The translations under genes were made by a program, and so were the position numbers. A stretch of DNA of 64,000 bases, taken from Xanthomonas arboricola. GTDB taxonomy: Bacteria > Pseudomonadota > Gammaproteobacteria > Xanthomonadales > Xanthomonadaceae. This document shows positions 53,862-64,000 of the stretch, in pieces (position 1 is the first letter of the stretch; each line of letters opens with the position of its first letter). Where the stretch lies: NCBI RefSeq assembly GCF_002940665.1, contig NZ_MIGY01000001.1, positions 744,001-808,000 of the forward strand, given 5' to 3'. The notes beneath the pieces are model-generated. The model saw only the letters and a list, made by a program, of their open reading frames with translations. It was not told where the DNA came from and did no database searches.

Positions 53862-55700
53862 CTACTCCAGCGTATAGCCCACTCGCAAACCGCCCCAGTG
53901 CTTGCCGCCGACATAGATCGGGGCCGACAGGTCGAACATGATCTGCCCGGTATCGCGGCGGTAGACCTGCAGGCGATACGGGTCGGTATGCGCGCCCACG
54001 CTACGGCCGACGCGGTCGGTAAACTTGCGCTTGGTGCGATTGCCGACCAGATCGCGCTTGGGATCGCCGGTCAGCGGCTGGCTGAAACGCAGGTTATGCG
54101 TGGGCACATAGCCGTCGGGATTGGCGCAGATGGCGAACACGATCCACGGATGCGCATCCAGCAGCGGCTCCTGCAAGGCCGGCAACACCTCGTCGCAAAG
54201 CGCATCGAAGTCGGTGCTGAACTTGGCAGGCTCCACGCCGGCAATCGGCGTGTAGCTGCGCGCGAACAGCGCCGCTTCGTCGATCTGGCCGCGTGCGATG
54301 GCCTGCGCCAGGGCAGTGCCGATGCGAGCGGCGGTCGCCACGGCGAGTTCCTTGACGCGCGCGTGCCTGGGCACTTTCAGCGGGTCGGCCGGCAGACGGA
54401 ACAGGCCCACGCAATCGCGCAGCGTCTCGGTGCCGCGCTCCAGCGCTTCGCTACGTTCGGCCACATGCGCAGCATGCTGCAGGTTGCTGCGGCCCAGCGC
54501 CACCACGCCATCGACGGCACTTTCGATGCCGCGAATCTCGCCGTCCTGCGCCTGGATACGTCCGGCCACCGTGGTCATGGCGCTGCTGGCCTGGCCGAGC
54601 ACGCGGGTGATGCCATCGAGCACCACCTCGGTGCCGCGCGCGGAGGCCGCGCCCTCGCCCACCGCGGCGCTGGTTTCGGCCAGGATCGTGCGCACGTCGC
54701 GCGCTGCCGCGGCCGCCCGTTCGGCCAGGCGGCGGATCTCGGTGGCGACGACCGCAAATCCGCGCCCGGCATCGCCGGCATGCGCAGCTTCGATGCTGGC
54801 GTTGATCGACAGGATGTTGGTCTGGAACGCCACCGAGTCGATGACTTCGATGACCTCGCCGGCGCGCGCGGCGCGGCGCTCCACTTCGTGCATGGCCTGG
54901 CCCAGCGCATGTGCGGCGGCGACGCCCTGACGTGCGCTTTCGTCGGCACTGGCGGCCAGCGCAATCACCTGAGCCAGGTCGGCATTGACGTCCTGCAAGC
55001 TCGAAGAGAGCCGCTCCACCGCCGTGCGGGCGCCATCCAGCGCGTCGGTCTGCGCCTGCGACTGGCGCACCATCTCGTCGTTCTCGGCCACAAGCGGCGG
55101 TACTTCGGCGGCGATCTGCACCGACAACGCCACTGCCTGCCGGATCGCCTCGGCCAGGTTGCCGAAGCCCGACTGCAGCCGGCGCCCCATGCCGGTCTCC
55201 GCCAGACCGGGCGGCAGCAACAGTTCCAGCTCGCAACCGGCCAGCGCCTGGGCAGTGCGCTCCAGCACGGTGCGGTCCTCGTGTTCGGCCTGCAGGCGCG
55301 CCACCAGCGGCTGCAGCAGCGGCGAGATCGGCACCGGCCGGCTGTCTTCGGCCAGACGGGTGGCCTCACGCAGCAGGATCGCGGTTTCCACATGCGGCAG
55401 CGACAGCATCCAGCCACCGTGCTCGCGGTCGCGCACATAACGCACGCGCCGGGCCGGGTCGTCCCCCGCGGCGGCCCATACGCCATCTTCGCCGACCAGA
55501 TCGGCTGCACTCAATCCCCACAACACCGACGCCGACGCGCCTTGCAGCTCGCCGGCGGTCTTGCCCAGGACGTCCAGGCCTGCGCGGTTGCAGGCCACCA
55601 CGCAGGCCTCGGCCGATAGCCGCAGCAGGGCGACCGGTGCATCGGGGAGCAGCGCCGCATGCGTTTGCGACGGCCGATCGGGCTGTTGCATCGAGTTCAT
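53862..55700 (-). CDS. Soluble methyl-accepting-type chemoreceptor with C-terminal sensor domain
   Basis: A 612-residue protein. The N-terminus (about 15-140) looks PAS-like ([20 protein letters not shown]). The central part is an MCP signalling domain with the highly conserved tip [40 protein letters not shown]. The C-terminal 140 residues ([20 protein letters not shown], then [34 protein letters not shown]) resemble a cache-type sensor placed after, not before, the signalling part. No hydrophobic membrane segment is visible, so it is probably cytoplasmic. ATG 55700 (MNSMQQPD). Convergent with the S9-like gene, 9 bp between stops. Confidence 0.85.
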   Translation of the reverse strand: MNSMQQPDRPSQTHAALLPDAPVALLRLSAEACVVACNRAGLDVLGKTAGELQGASASVLWGLSAADLVGEDGVWAAAGDDPARRVRYVRDREHGGWMLSLPHVETAILLREATRLAEDSRPVPISPLLQPLVARLQAEHEDRTVLERTAQALAGCELELLLPPGLAETGMGRRLQSGFGNLAEAIRQAVALSVQIAAEVPPLVAENDEMVRQSQAQTDALDGARTAVERLSSSLQDVNADLAQVIALAASADESARQGVAAAHALGQAMHEVERRAARAGEVIEVIDSVAFQTNILSINASIEAAHAGDAGRGFAVVATEIRRLAERAAAAARDVRTILAETSAAVGEGAASARGTEVVLDGITRVLGQASSAMTTVAGRIQAQDGEIRGIESAVDGVVALGRSNLQHAAHVAERSEALERGTETLRDCVGLFRLPADPLKVPRHARVKELAVATAARIGTALAQAIARGQIDEAALFARSYTPIAGVEPAKFSTDFDALCDEVLPALQEPLLDAHPWIVFAICANPDGYVPTHNLRFSQPLTGDPKRDLVGNRTKRKFTDRVGRSVGAHTDPYRLQVYRRDTGQIMFDLSAPIYVGGKHWGGLRVGYTLE

Positions 55701-55787
55701 GGCAATTCCTAATCCATCACCATCATTAGCGGCGCGCTGCGACTGCAATTGAGCCGCACCACGCATCCACAAGCGATTGCTCAGTCA

Positions 55788-57497
55788 TCAGTAACCGGCG
55801 GCCTGACCGTCCTTGCGGCTTTCCGAAGCGCCGTAATACACCCCGCTGGCCGGGTCGCGCGCGATCGCCTGGTACCCGCCATACGGGCCATCGGCAAAGA
55901 TCACCCGGTGGCCTTTGCGCATCAGCGCGCGGATGGTGTCGTAGGAGAAGCCGGTTTCCAGGTTGACCTCGCCACCATCACTCATCGCGGTGGCCTGGCC
56001 GGTCGGTTCGGTGGATCCTTCATGCTGGATGCGTGGCGCGTCGCCAGCCTCCTGCAGATTCATATGGAAGTCCACCAGGTTCATCAGGATCTGCACGTGC
56101 CCCTGCGGCTGCATCGCCCCGCCCATCACCCCGAAGCTCAGCCACGGCTTGCCGTCTTTGGTGACGAAGGCGGGAATGATGGTCTGGAACGGCCGCTTGC
56201 CCGGCGCGTAGCCGTTGGGGTGATCCTTTTTCAGCACGAACATCTCGCCGCGGTCCTGCAGGATGAAGCCCAGCCCCGGCGGGGCCATGCCGCTGCCCAT
56301 GCCGCGGTAATTGGACTGGATCAACGACACCATCATGCCGTCGGCATCGGCCACGGTCATGTAGATGGTGTCGCCTTCTTCCAGTTGCCTGGGCGTACCC
56401 GGCTGCACTTCCTTGAGCGCCTTGTCCATGGAGATCAGCGCGCGGCGCTGCGCGGCGTAGTCCTTGGAAATCAGTTTGGCCAGCGGCGCCGGCTGGAACG
56501 CCGGGTCGGCATAGAAGCGCGCGCGGTCGGCGAAGGCCAGCTTCTTGGCTTCGGTGAACAGGTGCACGTGCTCGGCCGAGCCATACGGGATCCTGGAGAA
56601 ATCGTAGCCCTCCAGGATATTGAGCATCTGCAGCGCGGCGATGCCCTGACTGTTGGGCGGCAACTCCCAGACATCAAAGCCACGGTAGTTGGTGGACACC
56701 GGCTCCACCCATTCGCCGGTGTGGCTGGCCAGATCCTCGTAACTCAGGTAGCCGCCATTGGCCTTGAAATAGGCGCCGATGGTGCGGGCGATGTCGCCTT
56801 TGTAGAACGCATCGCGGCCGCCGTCGGCAATCTGCTGCAGGGTGTTGGCAAGGTTCGGGTTCTTCCACAGCTCGCCCTTGCGCGGGGCATGGCCGTCGAT
56901 GGTGAACTGCTCCTTGAAGCCGGGGTACTGCGACAGGCGCGGCACCGAGCGGTCCCAGTAATAGGCGATGGTCTCGGCCACCGGATGGCCTTCGCGGGCG
57001 TAGCGGATCGCCGGGGCCAGGTTCTGCGCCATCGGCTTGCGCCCGAAGCGCCCGTGCAGCGCGAACCAGCCATCCACCGCGCCCGGCACCGATACCGGCA
57101 ACGGGCCGGTCGGCGGAATGTCCTTCAACCCACGGCGCTGGAACTCGGCCAGGGTCAGCGACCTGGGCGAGCGACCCGAGCCGTTGTAGCCGTAGAGCTT
57201 GCTGGTCTTGGGGTCCCAGACGATAGCGAACAGATCCCCGCCGACGCCATTGCCGGTCGGCTCCATCAGGCCCAGGGCGGCATTGGCGGCAATCGCCGCA
57301 TCCACTGCCGAGCCGCCGTCCTTCATGACATCCAGCGCGATCTGGGTGGCCAACGGCTGCGAGGTCGCCGCCATCGCATGCGAGGCGATGACTTCCGAGC
57401 GGGTGGCGAACGGCTGCCCGGTGATCCGGTCGGCAGCACTGAGGGGCGGCGCGAGCAGCGCCAAGGCAGACACCAACAACACAGGTACGCGACGCAT
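55788..57497 (-). CDS. ggt: Gamma-glutamyltransferase
   Basis: A 569-residue exported, self-cleaving enzyme that transfers or hydrolyses the gamma-glutamyl group of glutathione and related compounds in the periplasm. Signal peptide about 1-22 (ending PLSAAD). The large-subunit blocks SQPLATQIALDVMKDGGSAV and GNGVGGDLFAIVWD are present. The autoprocessing threonine is Thr377 in EEGDTIYMTVADADG, the first residue of the small subunit. VSLIQSNYRGMGSGMAPPG and LSFGVMGGAMQPQGHVQIL follow, with the paired glycines of the active site. ATG 57497. Divergent from the ilv leader. Confidence 0.93.
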   Translation of the reverse strand: MRRVPVLLVSALALLAPPLSAADRITGQPFATRSEVIASHAMAATSQPLATQIALDVMKDGGSAVDAAIAANAALGLMEPTGNGVGGDLFAIVWDPKTSKLYGYNGSGRSPRSLTLAEFQRRGLKDIPPTGPLPVSVPGAVDGWFALHGRFGRKPMAQNLAPAIRYAREGHPVAETIAYYWDRSVPRLSQYPGFKEQFTIDGHAPRKGELWKNPNLANTLQQIADGGRDAFYKGDIARTIGAYFKANGGYLSYEDLASHTGEWVEPVSTNYRGFDVWELPPNSQGIAALQMLNILEGYDFSRIPYGSAEHVHLFTEAKKLAFADRARFYADPAFQPAPLAKLISKDYAAQRRALISMDKALKEVQPGTPRQLEEGDTIYMTVADADGMMVSLIQSNYRGMGSGMAPPGLGFILQDRGEMFVLKKDHPNGYAPGKRPFQTIIPAFVTKDGKPWLSFGVMGGAMQPQGHVQILMNLVDFHMNLQEAGDAPRIQHEGSTEPTGQATAMSDGGEVNLETGFSYDTIRALMRKGHRVIFADGPYGGYQAIARDPASGVYYGASESRKDGQAAGY

Positions 57498-57756
57498 GAC
57501 AGCAGATCCCCGGACACCACATGTGAGTTGCCAACCATACCAGCGGGTCGGGCGGTGTCGCTCGGTGAGCACTGCGTGTCAGCACAAATGCCGCGCATTT
57601 AGTGGCCCATATCGTCAACCACTGGCCCGCGTCGATCCGGTTTCAACAGCAACCATGCTGCTGCCACGCGGTTTCGCGCGACATAGCACCCATTGATGCG
57701 GCCGTTTCAGGCGCAAGGGTTGACACCCCACCTGCAGCGATGGTTATCTCAGTCAC

Positions 57757-57879
57757 ATGTCGCACCGCCACACCACCTCGAACGCCCCAGTGTCCGCGCC
57801 CTTCGGCGCGTCGGCAGCGTCGCTTCTCGTGCTCGTACTTATTACCTCGCCAACCGGTGCGGGACGGGACTTCGTGTAG
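57757..57879 (+). CDS. ilv operon leader peptide
   Basis: A 40-codon frame MSHRHTTSNAP...LLVLVLITSPTG...RDFV. Eight control codons in a row, CTT CTC GTG CTC GTA CTT ATT ACC (57823-57846), encode Leu-Leu-Val-Leu-Val-Leu-Ile-Thr, the end products and precursor of the downstream pathway. The codons lie 7 bases before an RNA segment that can switch between antiterminator and being masked by the ribosome. This is the classic form of an attenuation leader such as those of enterobacterial ilv and leu operons. The peptide itself needs no function. Confidence 0.88.
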   Translation: MSHRHTTSNAPVSAPFGASAASLLVLVLITSPTGAGRDFV

Positions 57880-57934
57880 GCAACAGACACACAAGGCTTC
57901 GATCAGACCCCGCACCGGCAACGGCGCGGGGTTT
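57854..57934 (+). promoter_or_regulatory. Transcription attenuator of the ilv operon
   Basis: CCGGTGCGGG (57854-57863) pairs perfectly with CCCGCACCGG (57909-57918) to form an antiterminator. Alternatively CCCCGCACCG-GCAA-CGGCGCGGGG (57908-57931) followed by TTT folds as terminator; the two use the same bases. A ribosome stalled on the Leu/Val/Ile codons leaves 57854 free (antitermination); one that reaches the stop at 57877 covers it (termination). Confidence 0.85.
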
Positions 57935-58139
57935 CGCGTTTCAGGGACCACCAAAAGTTTCGAATGACATGAACGACATCACCGACATCGCCACCATCTA
58001 CCCCACCCGCGCCGACCACTGCGCTGGTGCAATGCCTGCATGGCCGGTCCCGTCGTCCATCCCCGCTTTGCTCGGCCGGCCAGCCTTTGACGCTGCCTGC
58101 TGATTCATTTCCCACTGCCAACCCCGCAAGGACTACTCC

Positions 58140-59141
58140 ATGAGCAATGACACCCAACCGAAAATCGCGATCATCGGCTACGGCAGCCAGGGCCGCGCAC
58201 ATGCGCTGAACCTGCGCGATTCCGGCTTCGACGTCACCGTCGGCCTGCGTGCCGGTGGCCCGACCGAGTCCAAGGCCCAGGCCGACGGCTTCACCGTGAT
58301 GGCGCCGGCCGAGGCGGTCAAGAGTGCCGACCTGGTCGCGATCCTGACCCCGGACATGGTGCAGAAGAAGCTCTACGAAGAGGTCATCGCCCCGAACATG
58401 AAGCAAGGCGCCTGCCTGCTGTTCGCGCATGGCCTGAACGTGCATTTCGACATGATCACCCCGCGTGCCGATCTGGATGTGGTGCTGGTCGCGCCGAAGG
58501 GTCCGGGCGCGCTGGTGCGTCGCGAATACGAGATTGGGCGTGGCGTGCCATGCATCTATGCGGTCCACCAGGACACCAGCGGCAAGGCCGAGCAGTTCGC
58601 GCTGACCTACGCCGGTGGCCTGGGCGGCGCGCGCGCCAACATCATCAAGACCACCTTCAAGGAAGAGACCGAAACCGATCTGTTCGGCGAGCAGGCCGTG
58701 CTGTGCGGTGGCGCCTCGTCGCTGGTGCAGGCCGGGTTCGAAGTCCTGGTGGAAGCCGGCTATCAGCCGGAGATCGCGTACTACGAAGTGCTGCACGAAC
58801 TGAAGTTGATCGTGGACCTGTTTTACGAAGGCGGCATCACCCGCATGCTGGAATTCGTGTCCGAAACCGCGCAGTACGGCGATTATGTCAGCGGCCCGCG
58901 CGTGATCGACGCCAGCACCAAGGCGCGCATGAAGGACGTGCTGACCGATATCCAGAACGGCACCTTCACCAAGAACTGGGTGGCCGAACACGAAGCCGGC
59001 CTGCCGAACTACAACAAGTTCAAGCAGGCCGATCTGGAGCACCCGATCGAGGAAGTGGGCAAGAAGCTGCGCGCCAAGATGGTGTGGCTCAACGGTCAGC
59101 AGCAAGCCGCCGCCGCACCTGCGAATCAACAAGCGGCGTAA
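58140..59141 (+). CDS. ilvC: Ketol-acid reductoisomerase
   Basis: A 333-residue enzyme of Val/Ile/Leu synthesis that isomerises and reduces acetolactate or acetohydroxybutyrate with NAD(P)H. Short class I form. N-terminal cofactor motif [20 protein letters not shown] (about 10-29), metal and substrate blocks [20 protein letters not shown] (about 177-196) and [20 protein letters not shown] (about 214-233). The glutamates and aspartates for the two Mg2+ are present. Alanine- and glutamine-rich tail. First gene of the operon after the attenuator. Confidence 0.97.
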   Translation: MSNDTQPKIAIIGYGSQGRAHALNLRDSGFDVTVGLRAGGPTESKAQADGFTVMAPAEAVKSADLVAILTPDMVQKKLYEEVIAPNMKQGACLLFAHGLNVHFDMITPRADLDVVLVAPKGPGALVRREYEIGRGVPCIYAVHQDTSGKAEQFALTYAGGLGGARANIIKTTFKEETETDLFGEQAVLCGGASSLVQAGFEVLVEAGYQPEIAYYEVLHELKLIVDLFYEGGITRMLEFVSETAQYGDYVSGPRVIDASTKARMKDVLTDIQNGTFTKNWVAEHEAGLPNYNKFKQADLEHPIEEVGKKLRAKMVWLNGQQQAAAAPANQQAA

Positions 59142-59183
59142 TGCCGCCGCACCCCCACCGCTAATACCGAAGGTCCGCAACGC

Positions 59184-60905
59184 ATGAACACCTCCGCACA
59201 CAGCACGCCCCGCAACGGCGCGCGCTGGCTGACGCAGGCCCTGGAGGCCGAAGGCGTGGAAACGCTGTTCGGTTATCCGGGCGGCACCATCATGCCGTTC
59301 TACGACGCCCTGGTGGATTCCAGGCTCAAGCACATCCTGGTCCGTCACGAACAGGGCGCCGCGCTCGCCGCCAACGGCTACGCCCGTGCCAGCGGCCGGG
59401 TCGGCGTGTGCGTGGCCACCTCCGGCCCGGGCGCGTCCAATCTGGTCACCGGCATCGCCGATGCGATGCTCGATTCGGTGCCGATGGTGTGCCTGACCGG
59501 CCAGGTCGCCACGCCCCTGCTGGGCACCGATGCGTTCCAGGAACTGGACGTGTTCGGCATGACCATGCCGATCGTCAAGCACAGCTTTCTGGTGCGGTGC
59601 GTGGAGGAGCTTCCGGAGATGGTGCGCGAGGCGTTCCGCATCGCGCGCGAGGGACGTCCCGGGCCGGTGTTGATCGACCTGCCCAAGGACGTGCAGATCG
59701 CCGACGCCTCGCACCTGCCCGATCATGTGCCGGCGGCAGTGCTGCCGCCTCCGGCCCCGGACGATGCGAAATTGGCGCAGGCCCTGGCGGCCATCGCCAG
59801 TGCCGAACGCCCGGTCGTGTACGGCGGTGGCGGCATCGCCTTGGCCGGGGCGGTGGAGGCATTCCGGCGCTTTGTCGAAGTCACCGGCATTCCCACCGCG
59901 CTGACCTTGCGCGGCCTGGGCGCGTTGCCGCATGCGCATCCGGACTATCTGGGCATGCTGGGCATGCACGGCACCCGTGCGGCCAATATGGCGATCCAGG
60001 AATGCGATCTGTTGGTGGTTGTCGGTGCACGCTTCGACGACCGTGCCACCGGCAAGTTGAGCGAATTCGCACCATTCGCGCGCGTCATCCATCTGGATGC
60101 CGATGCGTATGAAATCTCCAAGCTGCGCACGGCCGACATCGCAGTGCCCGGCGATGTGGCGGTCAGTCTGAAGGCATTGAGTGCGGCACGCGGCAATTGC
60201 CAGGCATGGCGCACGCGCTGCTTTGCCAACCGCGAGAAGTTCGGCGCGCGTTACGATGCGCCCGGTACCGATATCTACGCACCGGCGCTGCTCAAGCGCC
60301 TGAGCGAAGTGGCTCCGGCCGACACCATCATCGCCTGCGACGTGGGTCAGCATCAGATGTGGGTCGCCCAGCATTGCCGCTTCAACGATCCGCGCAATCA
60401 CCTCACCAGCGGCGCGCTCGGCACGATGGGCTTCGGCCTGCCGGCGGCGATGGGCGCGCAGTTCGCCTGCCCCGACCGCACCGTGGTGCTGGTTTCCGGC
60501 GACGGCAGTTTCATGATGAACGTGCAGGAGCTGGTGACGATCGCGCGCTGCAAGCTGCCGGTGAAGATCGTGCTGCTGGACAACAGCTCGCTGGGCATGG
60601 TGCGGCAGTGGCAGGAGCTGTTCTTCGCCGAGCGTTACAGCGAAATCGATCTGTCCGACAACCCGGATTTTGCGGCCCTGGCGCAGGTCTTCGGCATCCC
60701 GGCCAAGCGCATCATCGCGCGCGGCGATGTCGATGCCGCGCTGGCCGAACTGCTGGCACAGCCCGGCCCCGGCCTGCTGCATGTGGCCATCGACGCGCGT
60801 GCCAACGTGTGGCCGCTGGTGCCGCCCAACAACGCCAACAGCACCATGCTGGACAGCAATCCCGCACATGCGGCCAAGGAGACATCGCATGCGTTACCGG
60901 CTTGA
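59184..60905 (+). CDS. ilvG: Acetolactate synthase, catalytic subunit
   Basis: A 573-residue ThDP-dependent enzyme that condenses pyruvate with a second 2-oxo acid. Blocks: GVETLFGYPGGTIMPFYDAL (about 19-38), the catalytic glutamate in RHEQGAALAANGYA (about 54), and the ThDP/Mg2+ motif GDGSFMMNVQELVTIA (about 439) with LDNSSLGMVRQWQ. FAD-binding middle domain present. The 3' end overlaps the start of ilvM by 17 bp, so the two subunits are translated together. It is ilvG-like by its pairing with an ilvM-type small subunit rather than ilvH. Confidence 0.95.
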   Translation: MNTSAHSTPRNGARWLTQALEAEGVETLFGYPGGTIMPFYDALVDSRLKHILVRHEQGAALAANGYARASGRVGVCVATSGPGASNLVTGIADAMLDSVPMVCLTGQVATPLLGTDAFQELDVFGMTMPIVKHSFLVRCVEELPEMVREAFRIAREGRPGPVLIDLPKDVQIADASHLPDHVPAAVLPPPAPDDAKLAQALAAIASAERPVVYGGGGIALAGAVEAFRRFVEVTGIPTALTLRGLGALPHAHPDYLGMLGMHGTRAANMAIQECDLLVVVGARFDDRATGKLSEFAPFARVIHLDADAYEISKLRTADIAVPGDVAVSLKALSAARGNCQAWRTRCFANREKFGARYDAPGTDIYAPALLKRLSEVAPADTIIACDVGQHQMWVAQHCRFNDPRNHLTSGALGTMGFGLPAAMGAQFACPDRTVVLVSGDGSFMMNVQELVTIARCKLPVKIVLLDNSSLGMVRQWQELFFAERYSEIDLSDNPDFAALAQVFGIPAKRIIARGDVDAALAELLAQPGPGLLHVAIDARANVWPLVPPNNANSTMLDSNPAHAAKETSHALPA

Positions 60906-61146
60906 TCTGGTGCTGAAGCCGGCCGAAGGCGCATTGGTGCGCGTGCTCGGCATGACCGAGCGACGCGGCTTCCGCCCCTGCGCCATCCAGGGCGCCAGCG
61001 CCCCGGACGATGCCGGCCGCTGGCATCTGCAACTGGAGGTGGACAGCGCCCGCCCGCCGGAAACGCTGCGCCTGCAGTTGGAGAAGGTGTACGACTGCGA
61101 GTCGGTGGTGATCACTGCGCTGGACTCGGTCGAGGTCGCGGCATGA
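60889..61146 (+). CDS. ilvM: Acetolactate synthase small (ACT) subunit
   Basis: An 85-residue single-ACT-domain protein (MRYRLDLVLKPAEGALVRVL, GMTERRGF, CESVVITALDSVEV) of the short IlvM type, half the length of IlvN/IlvH-type subunits. It is needed for full activity of the large subunit. It starts within ilvG. ATG 60889. Whether it confers valine feedback is not decided by sequence; IlvM-type enzymes are usually valine-insensitive. Confidence 0.9.
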   Translation: MRYRLDLVLKPAEGALVRVLGMTERRGFRPCAIQGASAPDDAGRWHLQLEVDSARPPETLRLQLEKVYDCESVVITALDSVEVAA

Positions 61147-61167
61147 ACGCCCAGACCTCACGCGACC

Positions 61168-62336
61168 ATGAAACCGCTGTCCGGAGGTGTCTTCTCCCGG
61201 ATCGGCCGTGCGCGTGCCGCAATGCCTGATTCCGACCGCCCCTCCCCGCAGGAGCCAGACGTAGGCGACGTGGCGGTCAGCGTGGCCGACGTGCTGGCTG
61301 CGCAGGCACGTCTGCGCAAGTATCTGTCGCCCACGCCGCTGCATTACGCCGAACGCTTCGGTGTGTGGTTGAAGCTGGAAAATCTGCAGCGCACCGGTTC
61401 CTACAAGGTGCGCGGTGCCTTGAACGCCTTGCTGGCGGGGCTGGAACGCGGCGACGATCGCCCGGTGATCTGCGCCTCGGCCGGCAACCATGCGCAAGGT
61501 GTGGCGTGGTCGGCATACCGGCTGGGCGTGCAGGCCATCACGGTGATGCCCTACGGCGCGCCGCAGACCAAGATCGCCGGCGTCGCACACTGGGGCGCCA
61601 CCGTCCGCCAGCACGGCAACAGCTACGACGAAGCGTTTGCGTTCGCGCGCGAGCTGGCCGACCAGAATGGCTACCGTTTTCTGTCCGCCTTTGACGACCC
61701 GGATGTGATCGCCGGGCAAGGCACGGTCGGCATCGAACTGGCCGCGCATGCGCCGGACGTGGTGATCGTGCCGATCGGCGGCGGCGGGCTGGCCTCCGGG
61801 GTGGCGCTGGCGCTGAAATCGCAAGGCGTGCGCATCGTCGGCGCGCAGGTGGAAGGGGTGGATTCGATGGCGCGCGCCGTACGTGGCGATCTGCGCGAAA
61901 TCACTCCCGTCCCCACGTTGGCCGACGGCGTGAAGGTCAAGATTCCCGGCTTTCTGACCCGCCGCCTGTGCTCGAGCCTGCTCGACGATGTGGTGATCGT
62001 GCGCGAGGCCGAATTACGCGAAACGCTGGTGCGCCTGGCACTGGAAGAACACGTCATCGCCGAGGGCGCTGGCGCGCTGGCACTGGCCGCCGGTCGCCGC
62101 GTTGCAGGGAAACGCAAGTGCGCGGTGGTCTCTGGCGGTAATATCGACGCAACTGTTCTGGCCACACTCTTGTCCGAGGTACGGCCGCGGCCGCCACGCA
62201 AGCCGCGTCGTCGCAATACCGAGCGACTTCGCAACGAACGCAGCGCCAAGTCACTTCCCGAAACACCCGTTCTTTCCCGCCCATCCGCAGTCGCTCCAAC
62301 GCCTGTCACCGCCATCGCCGTAGAGGAGTCTTCCTG

Positions 62337-62340
<4 letters not shown>
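61168..62340 (+). CDS. ilvA: Threonine dehydratase, short form without ACT domain
   Basis: A 390-residue PLP enzyme making 2-oxobutyrate from threonine, the entry to isoleucine. PLP lysine in [15 protein letters not shown] (about 73), [20 protein letters not shown] (about 102-121) and the glycine-rich phosphate loop [11 protein letters not shown] (about 205; reads VPIGGGG). The C-terminal ACT-like regulatory domains of biosynthetic IlvA are absent: the tail after about 330 is a basic, low-complexity stretch ([20 protein letters not shown]). ATG 61168 or 61222 are both possible; neither has a clear ribosome site. A 28-codon frame from ATG 61143 overlaps the ilvM stop and may couple translation. 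Confidence 0.9.
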
Positions 62341-63899
<1,559 letters not shown>

Positions 63900-63930
63900 T
63901 ACCGGTCATTCGCTGGACGAAGCAAACCTG

Positions 63931-63961
63931 ACGGCCGGCAGAGTGATCTGCCGGCCGTTTT
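63931..63961 (+). terminator. Intrinsic terminator after leuA
   Basis: ACGGCCGGCAG-AGTGAT-CTGCCGGCCGT followed by TTTTGG (four T counting the stem-closing base): a perfect 11-bp stem 31 bp past the stop. Confidence 0.8.
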
Positions 63962-64000
63962 GGTGCTTGGTGTTTCAACTTCTTTGCAAGTGCGTCGGTT

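Larger units (their letters stand above)
57498..58139. other. Leader and promoter region of the ilv operon
   Basis: 642 bp between ggt and ilvC. It carries a 40-codon leader peptide and an attenuator (both listed). The part before 57750 should hold the promoters of ggt and of the operon; I see no further gene. Confidence 0.7.

Noticed and set aside
57969..58103. Second small frame before ilvC (MNDITDIATIYPTR)
   Set aside because: It has three Ile codons but lies after the terminator hairpin and has no downstream pairing alternatives, so it does not fit an attenuation leader. The frame at 57757 does.
57903..60890. A 995-residue open frame antisense to ilvC and ilvG
   Set aside because: It is a high-GC shadow of real genes. 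It is rich in His, Arg, Gly and Gln with no domain, and the plus strand has complete, well-known enzymes.

Overview
The window is a GC-rich (about 65 %) chromosomal segment of a gammaproteobacterium, almost certainly a Xanthomonas species. The reasons are the gene repertoire (many TonB-dependent receptors, a PPi-dependent phosphofructokinase next to an H+-pyrophosphatase and a soluble pyrophosphatase, and the gene order ilvC-ilvG-ilvM-ilvA-leuA) and the dispersed palindromic repeats between genes. Genes are dense on both strands. I see no rRNA, tRNA, CRISPR array, prophage or intact insertion sequence.

Layout. 1-2010: SirB1-like protein, rubredoxin, thiE, with a MITE-like palindromic element at the rubredoxin stop. 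2011-2925: gene-free block with three copies of a structured repeat. 2926-18005: two TonB-dependent receptors flank hemL, a MalT-like LuxR regulator, azurin and a four-gene minus-strand operon (flavin amine oxidase, cytochrome c, RidA, aminotransferase), all four of whose products carry export signals. Both receptor promoters share GGGTAGG motifs spaced 19 bp apart. I read this as a candidate system for importing an amine or amino acid and oxidising it in the periplasm. 18291-25662: HAD hydrolase, argD with a decayed HIT-family gene behind it, a potassium channel, two paralogous DUF3829 lipoproteins, an SDR and a RIO-like kinase. 25821-32138: a DedA-PAP2-LssY fusion, bestrophin, LON-domain protein, mpl, adk. 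32296-39243: PPi metabolism (pfp, hppA, ppa) with two small secreted proteins and an HDOD protein. 39596-45895: a TonB receptor behind a frameshifted AraC regulator and a ToxR-like winged-helix/propeller protein. 46293-48384: thiC under a TPP riboswitch. 48785-57497: another TonB receptor, an S9 peptidase that has lost its normal nucleophile motif, an unusual soluble chemoreceptor and gamma-glutamyltransferase. 57757-63958: the branched-chain amino acid operon, preceded by a leader peptide rich in Leu, Val and Ile codons and a transcription attenuator.

How the parts fit. thiE and thiC make thiamine, whose diphosphate is the cofactor of the acetolactate synthase encoded in the ilv operon. Pfp, HppA and Ppa share the PPi pool. 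The exported redox enzymes, azurin and the two receptors look like one nutrient-scavenging unit under a dedicated regulator; this last reading is inference from gene order, export signals and shared promoter motifs.
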